From the NCBI GenBank assembly GCA_015680685.1, contig MNCI01008651.1, forward strand, positions 125,097 to 189,096: DNA of 64,000 nucleotides, read 5' to 3'. The stretch's first letter is position 1. Every line of letters begins with the position of its first letter. A program made the position numbers and the translations under genes. Shown here piece after piece: positions 56,917 to 64,000 of the stretch. The notes beneath the pieces were generated by a model, which saw only the letters and a program-made list of their open reading frames with translations, was not told the DNA's origin and made no database searches. This DNA comes from Gnetum montanum (taxonomy: Eukaryota > Streptophyta > Gnetopsida > Gnetales > Gnetaceae).

Positions 56917-59900
56917 CTATCCAAAAGATCAAAATATGTAGACATTTTAAAAACATTAATACCATAGAGACTTTGGCACTCAGACAAAGTAATATTGCAA
57001 TTATGCATGTGAAGAGATGAAAGGGAGGAAATACTAAGCTCACACCACATACTACAAAGGCAAAGACGTTTAATAGCCCAAGGTTCATTATTAATTGGAA
57101 GTCACTAATGAGAAAGCTTATCAAGCATAGAGGTAGAGACAATAATATTATTGAAGTTCCAAAATTCACTAATAAAACTCCAAGCCTTTCAAATATGCTT
57201 TATGAAAATAGAAATTGATATAGTGATGCCTTTTAGAAAAAGGATCTAACTAAAAAATGATTATCTCTCTAGTAACCACTACCTCTAGGTTTACCCATTT
57301 GGGTGCACTTCTGAAAAAAGAAAGCTTCCAAGGCTCTCTACTAGATAAGCATTTAACTACCCACTTGGCACATAAAATAATACCTTGCTTATAACAATTT
57401 ATCAATCCTAATCCACTATCCTTTTTGTGAGAAGTGCAAATATTCTATGCAACATGATAAAATCCTTTCCTAGAATGGCTGCTACTCCAAAGAACATTTC
57501 TCACAAGCTAATCAATATGACAATATGCAGAAATATTAGAAGTCTAACATGAAGAATAATATACATAAGTAGCTTGAATGATATGCTTACAAATAATAAA
57601 CTTACTAGCTATTAAAAGCTTCTTCTCCTTCCACTTAATAAGTTTTTGTTTAGTTTTCTTCACTGTAACATTTCATAAGTTTTTGAAGATCCACCAAAGA
57701 AAAAAGGAATGCCTAATAATTTAAAAACATTTAACTATTCTAAAAAATATCAAGGTTTGGACAAAGCCCATTCTTGAACCTCCTTATTGCAAAAGATAGA
57801 AGATTTAAACCAATTAATTTAAGAGCCTAAAAGTATTTAATATTGATCAACATAATAAAAAAGATGATCTGCAATAGCTTTGTCATTTTTTCTCATAAAA
57901 AGGAATCATTTGCAAAATGCATATTTAATAAAGTGGGAACATTATTTTCAATACGAATGCCTTGTAGCAAATTATGTTCTTGGTTCTTCTATATAGCATG
58001 ACATAAAAAATCTACACCAAGGATAAAGAGATAAGGAACAGGAGAGAAACCTTACCTAACTGAGCATTCAAGCTTGAAACTATTAGTAATGCCCACATTT
58101 TTAGCCACAAGTGCATTAGTGTCTGTAAAAAGAGTCTCCACCATCCCAATAAATTTTTCATTAAAACCATATTTGTGAAGACAAGTAATAATAAACTACC
58201 ATTCAATTGTATCATATGCTTTAGCATAATCAAGCTTTAAAAAAGCAATGTCTTGATTGAAATCCTCAGCCCACTGCATACCCTCCTAAGTTACAACAAC
58301 ATTTTCCAAAATATATCTACCTTTAACAAAGCCAGTTTGCACTAGAGTAATTAACTTAGGAATAATTAGTTTCAATCTTCTAACAAGACATTTAGCCAAA
58401 ATTTTATAAATAGAATTTAGAAGAGTAATAGGACACCAATTACCAATGTGAGAAGGCCACTATTCTTAGTCATGAGTGATGAGGTACCCCCTATTCCCAA
58501 CCATACAAATTATAAGTGTTCATGCACAATCTGATTGAATTCCATGGACTTTATTATTTCCAGTGCACTAGTCCTTTAAGAAGTGAATCTAGCCTTATGG
58601 TTAATTATTGTCTTTCCAATTACACTTGTGACATTTGTTGATATGGTTAAGTGTAACTGAGGCATCTGATTTTTATCATTTTGTGTTTTATGATTTGGTG
58701 CTCAAAATGTGGATAAAAGGAATTTAATTAACTAAACTAAATTAACTAATTAACTAGCATTTAACTAATCCTAACATAAGAATTTGATCCCGCTTTCTGT
58801 ACACGTCCTGAACTCATGTATCCACTGCTGGGCGACCAAGCACTACGCTACTAGGTGTACCAGGCAATAATGCTGTTGGGATTACCAAGTGAATACGTGT
58901 TACACTCAAAACGGTCATACTTATGTGTGTAATCTATCTAGCTTAATTGCTTCATTAATGTAATAACTAGAAAATATTTAATAATTAATGGCAAATATTT
59001 AATAAATAATTAAAAACATTGAATGCATAAATGAAATAGCTAATCTATCCAAAGTGTTGCAAGGTTTATCAGAAAGCTTGTCTTTATTGCTACACACACT
59101 ATCATGCTCAGGTACAACAATGCTTAAATAAATATCCATACACTCAATGACTCCTATTGTGGGCACTCAAGGAAAAAATTCTAACTTTCAAATGGAAAAA
59201 CTATAAGAGCTTCACTACAACTACAATTTCTACTTGCCATAAATGCAGCTACAAGTGTATATTTATAGCCGAAAATCAAGAAAACCAACACTGTGTCGAC
59301 GGGGCCTCATCGACGCATGGTAAGATGCATCAACTAGGCCTCATCAATGCAACCAACTAAATGTGACTCATCACTTAGGAATAAGTTTGGTGACTTCTCT
59401 GTTTAGCTCTTGACTAAGAAAACATTGTTTAATGGCTTCAACAAAAATACAATAATTGTTCATACCAATAACATCTCAGTGATTTTTTAAAATTTGAATG
59501 GAAATTGCAACCAAGCCTAAAGCATTATCATTCGTCAAACTAAGCATTGCATCTTTAATTTCAATAAAAGAGATATCCTATTCAAGAAGATGGTTGTGAC
59601 TAGCATGAACAATATTAGGTAAATGATCACAATTAGAGAGAAAATCTACATGATCAAAACTCTTTGAGAAAAATACATGTTTAAAATGCCTTTTAAGAAA
59701 ACTATTGATAATAAGAGAATCAAAACTAATTTAACCATCAACTTCCATGAAGTCAATAGTAGGAAAATTACCTTTATCTTTTAAGAATTTCAAAAATTAT
59801 TTGCATGGTTCTTCCTCTACTTTCAACCAATTGAGATGACTCTTGATAAGAGCACTTTTAGCATTATGCATATCCCATTTTTGTTTGATTATGCAAACAT

Positions 59901-60093
59901 AAGCAAGTTATTATTAAAAATTAATATTAAAGGGATCATTATGTAAAGTAGTGTTGATCTATTGAATTTCATCATAGATTTTTTTCTCAATCTTCCTTTG
60001 TCTCTTCGCATATTGCTTACCTAACCAACTAGCAAAATTATGAACACGATATATAGCACACAACCAAGAATTAATCCAAACTAATTTACCAAG
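56917..60093 (-). pseudogene. LINE H reverse transcriptase region (interrupted by solo LTR D)
   Basis: Minus strand, 5' to 3' from 60093 to 56917 with LTR D (58470-59373) inside. TGFVKGRYILENVV and FLKLDYAKAYDT (about 58225-58350) are RT motifs before and at the first catalytic Asp. Then FKLECSVR(stop)G, YLFILGVDFL and FANDSFL near 57925, where FADD has become FAND. The part to 56917 covers the region after the palm. It continues at 41077 with the zf-RVT tail. Plant L1-type order. Many stops; inactive. Confidence 0.75.
58470..59373 (-). repeat. Solo LTR D
   Basis: 904 bp in minus orientation, flanked by a perfect CTTAG target duplication (58465-58469 and 59374-59378). The left end TCATGAGTGATGAGGTACC has its first bases changed from TG; the right end is GACTCATCA. 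The CCAAGCACTACGCTACTAGG hallmark is near 58837. The U3 part resembles element A (TCGACGGGGCCTCATCGACG). Confidence 0.85.
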
Positions 60094-60952
60094 TGATGAG
60101 CAGTGAGGTAACCCTATGCCCAACCATACGAATCTCTAAGGCATTCATGCATGATCCAGTTGAATTTCGTGAATCTATAGTTCTCCAATGCAACAATTCT
60201 CTAGGAAGTGAAATGGGCATTGAGAACGTTCGTTGTCTTCCCAACTACACTTGTGAAACTTAAGGATATGGTTTGACTGTAACTGAGGCACATGATTTTT
60301 ATCATTTTTATGTTTTATAAATTTAATCGCCTACAACAAGAATGAAAGGTAGAGTAATTTAAAATCCAATTCATCTACTGCCTAGCTAGCCTAACACAAG
60401 TACCTATTCCCACTTTCTAGACACATTTTGAACATGTATAGCCTTACTAGGCTACCAAACGTTAAGTGTTTCTAGGTTACCAAGTGCTACACATATGCTC
60501 AAGGTGGTCATGTTTGTGTTCATCAACAACTGGAAATTAATTGCTTAATTAAAGTGCATTGAAATGAAGTGCATGAATATTAGATGCATCAAAGAAACAT
60601 TTAATCTATTCTCAGTGCTGTAAGGATGATTAAAAGGGTTCGTTTTTATTTCTATCACATTGCTGTGCTCAAGTACATCAGTGTTCGAACAAAGATTTGT
60701 ACACACTCAGACTCCTGCTATGGGCACTCAGAAAATATTCTAACTTTGGAGAAAACAAACTACAAGAGCTTCACTATGCTATGACAAAAACTATATGAAA
60801 ATCGTGAGCCCAAGTGCCATATTTATAGGCTAGCATATATCCTATGACATTGGATATTCGACATTGCATCCTAGGCTTCAACATTGGGTATCCAATGTTG
60901 AGGCTCCATATTGGATATCTAATATCAAAGCTAGTCAAATGATGACTCATCA
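60094..60952 (-). repeat. Solo LTR E
   Basis: 859 bp in minus orientation, with a perfect CCAAG target duplication (60089-60093 and 60953-60957). It runs TGATGAGCAGTG to GACTCATCA. The U3 part holds the variants TTGGATATTC, GGGTATCCAATG and TTGGATATCTAA in place of the GATATC array. Confidence 0.85.
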
Positions 60953-60957
60953 CCAAG

Positions 60958-61800
60958 GAGTCTCATTTCTACATTTGAGAGAGACATTAAAATACCTTTT
61001 CTAAAAGGAGTAAGAAATAAAGATGCATTTATACAAAAAAGCTCATAATGTTGAATTGGAGATTTAATACCAAATTCCAAATTAAGAAAAATTAGAAAAT
61101 GGTTTGAAAGAGTTGCATCTTTGTGAACTATAACCTTTCTATCATAGAACCAAGAAGAATAATTGGAAAATAAAATCAGTCAAAACTTTCAAAAATTCGA
61201 TTATTACCTTGATAGAGTTTAGACTAGGTAAACTAATCATCATGACAAAAATTTGATCTAGTAGCATCAGATAAACAAAATTGTTCCTTAACATCACATC
61301 AAATAGAAAGCTCATGGCTTGTAGGCTGAGAAGAAACTTCACCAATTTTATCATAAGAATTTTCAATCATATTAAAATCACCACCAACAATCCAAGGAAT
61401 GTTAGATAAACTTTGGAGAAGAAACTACCTCTAAACAATTCTATTTGCAAAAGTAGGAGCATAAATATTACAAACACCCAAAGGACTTGAAGCACCTTGA
61501 AGAATTACCCAGACTATAGAATTATCTCTATTACGAGAGAGAGTTTTTTTAGATAAAAAATAATTTATAATGAAAGTTGCACCATCTTGACCAATATTAT
61601 GATTAGTAAATAATATTGTAGAATCATGAAGAATACTATTACAATCATGACTATATCTAAATTGGAAATCTTAATCTCTTGAAGAAAAATAAAATTAAGA
61701 ACTAAATTTCATGTGTGAAGAAAAGAACAACAACTTTTATCTAAATTCTATTAATAAGACCCCAAACATTTCATGAAAAGATTAACATAGGGTGGAGGAA
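60958..61800 (-). pseudogene. LINE H endonuclease domain (ORF2 start)
   Basis: Endonuclease/exonuclease/phosphatase domain on the minus strand. LQEIKISNLDI near 61660-61690, IYAPTFANRIV near 61440-61470, WIVGGDFNMIENSYDKIGE at about 61340-61400, and LSNHFPI near 61105-61125 (SDH changed to SNH). The order and spacing are those of LINE nucleases, which nick the target DNA. Stops and shifts break it. Solo LTR E separates it from the RT part. Confidence 0.8.
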
Positions 61801-61869
61801 AGGAGGCCCCCAACTTATTAGTAGAATCAACATTCTCAAAAGAAATTATCTCCATATCTTGACCAATAG

Positions 61870-62960
61870 TTGTGAAAAAATTATTAGTAATTAAACTATC
61901 TTGAACATGCTAACCATTCTAAAGATTTAGCATAGATTCACCAATAGATAGATTTCCTTGATATTTTTTATAATGAAATACTATTTGAAAACCATCTGAA
62001 TCAACAATAGGAATCTACAAAACCTTAGGAGCATATTTGTTTCCTTTAGCCATTGAAGAATTTTTTGAAATTGATTTCATTAGAACCTTCCTTGAAGATA
62101 CATTTTATTGAACAACACTAAAAGAAAGAGGTGGGCTAACTATTGAAACATCAGTAGAGGAAATTATCATAGGATTTGTAACATTTGTAGAAAAAACCTT
62201 AGCAAAATCTTTAACATTTGCAAAAGAAACCTAAGTAGCATTTACAATAGCTTATTACTAATGTGCTTGCATTACTTTTTTTTAATAGCATAGAAGGACA
62301 TGAATCAAACATGTGACCCTAATGATGACAATAGTGACATGACTTTGGAAGATTGTAATAAACAACCTTCTATACATAATCAATTTTGCCAGCATGCAGA
62401 GGTATTTCTCACTTAAGTGAATTAAGATCCACTTCAATCATATATTGAATTCTACAAAAACCACTAGCTACAACAAAGGTTTCAAAATGCTTGATTGGCC
62501 CAATACAAGAGAGAATATCCCTTTCAACTTTTTAAAAAATCAATGGAAGCCTTGACAATTCAACAAAATAAGGAACATTTTGGAATTCAGGAGATGCTAG
62601 ATTAAAAGAGGGAGTCCACTTTCAAATAATTAATAAAGCATGACAATGATTGAAAACACAAAAATTAAGGACATTAGAAACCATTATCAAATTAAGAAAT
62701 TCTACCAATAAAAATGAGTTTGATAAATAACAAGCATGGACAACATCCAAACCTTGGTCTTTCCAAAATAAATTTAAATAATTCAAAAGACTTGAGGAAT
62801 GAAGTAAATAATTTAGAATTTGTGCAAAAACATACATTTCAAAAATTTCCCAAGTAATAGATTCATATAAATCATCAAACATTTCGTAGAAATGTAAATA
62901 AGAAATGGTTCCATTTGAAGGATCACCTATTGAATCTAGCATCATTGCACATAATATCAA
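61870..62960 (-). pseudogene. LINE H ORF1 (DUF4283-like with zinc knuckle)
   Basis: Starts at 62960 (MILCAMMLDSIGDPSNGTIS) and is open for 112 codons. After a stop it continues WTPSFNLASPEFQNVPYFVE and HFETFVVASGFCRIQYMIEV (about 62430-62600), the DUF4283 pattern of plant LINE ORF1. A zinc knuckle CHYCHH(stop)GHMFDSC lies near 62297-62337, followed by a Ser/Lys-rich tail. An RNA-binding role is known for such proteins. Several stops; inactive. Confidence 0.7.
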
Positions 62961-64000
62961 TGGTAGATCTTGTGCTGCTCAGATCAATGCAGAAACCCTC
63001 ACTGCCAGAACTGGTAAGGAAAGTTCAATTTTCTTATATAATGAATCTAGTTAGTGCTTATACATAATGTGGTAAGATTTTTGATTTGGAAACTAGTAGG
63101 TAATATTGAGTTAAAGAGTTATACTCAAGTTTTGTGTTGACTATATGTACTTAAGAGACATGTATGGGAAAAGACTTTATAGAGCTAACTAAAGATATCC
63201 AAGATGATATCCCTTGGTGTGAAGAGATACATTTGGGAAGAGACTTCATAAAGTTAACTAAAGATATCCAATATGATATCCCTTGGTGTATGTTACTAAG
63301 GTTCATACTTTAGAGCGCACTAAAGATATCCAAGATGATATTTCTTAGTATATGTTGCTAATGATATTCCTAGGCTTTTCCAAGGTTGTGCAAAGGTGCA
63401 AAGTAGAGGATTTTTTGAGACCTTATAAAAGACTTTCCAATGCTTTGTAAAGGACTTTTTAAGTAGGGTTTTTTAAGGAGGGTTTGCTTCTTCATTAAGG
63501 GCTAGTAGATTGGGTTTTATTTCTTAACTCATTAAATATATGACGCTAGAGTTGAACTACTAGAGATTATCATTCAACTAAAATTCTTACTTGAAAGATA
63601 AAAAGCTTCAAAAGAAATACTAGATTATTTATTCAAAATTAGGAAATTGTCTCTGAATAAAAAGAAACACTATAGAAGCAAAATATTACAATGAAAAAAC
63701 ATATAGTAGTAGTAGATTACATGATAGTGACTTTGAAAATCTCATTCCTACCATGCACATCATAACTGCAAAGTAAGAGAAGATGTCTAAATAACTAGAA
63801 ACTATAATAACACAACAAATAAATGATAGTAGAAATGAATTATAGAGTAAAAATGAATAAAACTTTGAACTCTAAATCAAATCGAAAAACTATATGTGAC
63901 ATGATTACAATGTAAGAAACAGTTGGTTGAAGTAATTTCTAAAGATGTTAGATCTTTTTGTGATTTAGTGAAGGAACAAGAAGAAAGAAGCAAAAAAGTT
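62961..64000. other. Unassigned right edge with tandem GATATCC repeats
   Basis: No gene is supported. At 63168-63350 a unit of about 68 bp recurs three times, each with TAAAGATATCCAAGATGATA followed by T(C/T)CCTTGGTGT-like sequence. TTATAAAAGAC at 63424 is TATA-like. It may be the 5' untranslated region of LINE H or part of another element off the edge. Confidence 0.5.

Overview
This is nuclear DNA of a land plant with a large, transposon-rich, AT-rich genome. One host gene is spread over 9 kb, and almost everything else is nested, decayed retroelements. The Ty3-type elements use a tRNA-Asp primer site, the Ty1/copia element uses an initiator-Met-like site, and the LINEs carry plant-type nuclease, RT and zinc-finger remnants. 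Introns of up to 2.5 kb, nested insertions and the absence of other genes suit a gymnosperm or another large-genome plant, but the species cannot be fixed from sequence alone.

Layout. (1) 1-2110 is the 5' part of a minus-strand Ty3 element (J: gag, decayed primer site, LTR) with a SINE inside, running off the left edge. (2) 2533-27445 holds pieces of a plus-strand LINE (G), split by a putative 3.1 kb solo LTR (K, 3188-13003) that itself contains a copia-type element (F, 4288-10951, minus), then by a SINE, then by Ty3 element A (16262-26206, plus, target duplication TTGAT). (3) 27747-28748 is a SINE split by a solo LTR (I); 28763-30090 is a LINE 3' fragment (minus). (4) 30933-39977 (minus) is a complete nine-exon gene for a canopy-family (DUF3456) ER protein of 194 residues. 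Its introns carry retroposon debris, a 76-nt T tract and an unexplained open fragment. (5) 40561-62960 is a second LINE (H, minus). It is broken by Ty3 element B (41078-56916, minus), whose 5' LTR is itself split by Ty3 element C (49835-56828, plus), and by two solo LTRs (D, E). (6) 62961-64000 is unassigned, with a tandem repeat.

One Ty3 LTR family accounts for seven insertions (J, A, I, B, C, D, E). Element A shows its full plan: LTR, tRNA-Asp primer site, gag, protease, RT-RNase H, integrase, a third ORF (here 'ORF3') in the position of the Athila env-like gene, polypurine tract, LTR. B keeps gag and ORF3 but has no pol; C keeps gag and protease and has lost RT through integrase in one deletion. 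The unrelated copia element F has the same plan: gag, no recognisable pol, and an ORF3-like gene. In both B and F a short palindrome array of the kind found in the element's own U3 (GATATC in B, AAGACATCTTT in F), followed by a TATA box, lies upstream of ORF3, as if the third gene had an internal promoter. All transposon genes are broken; the canopy gene is the only one that looks functional.
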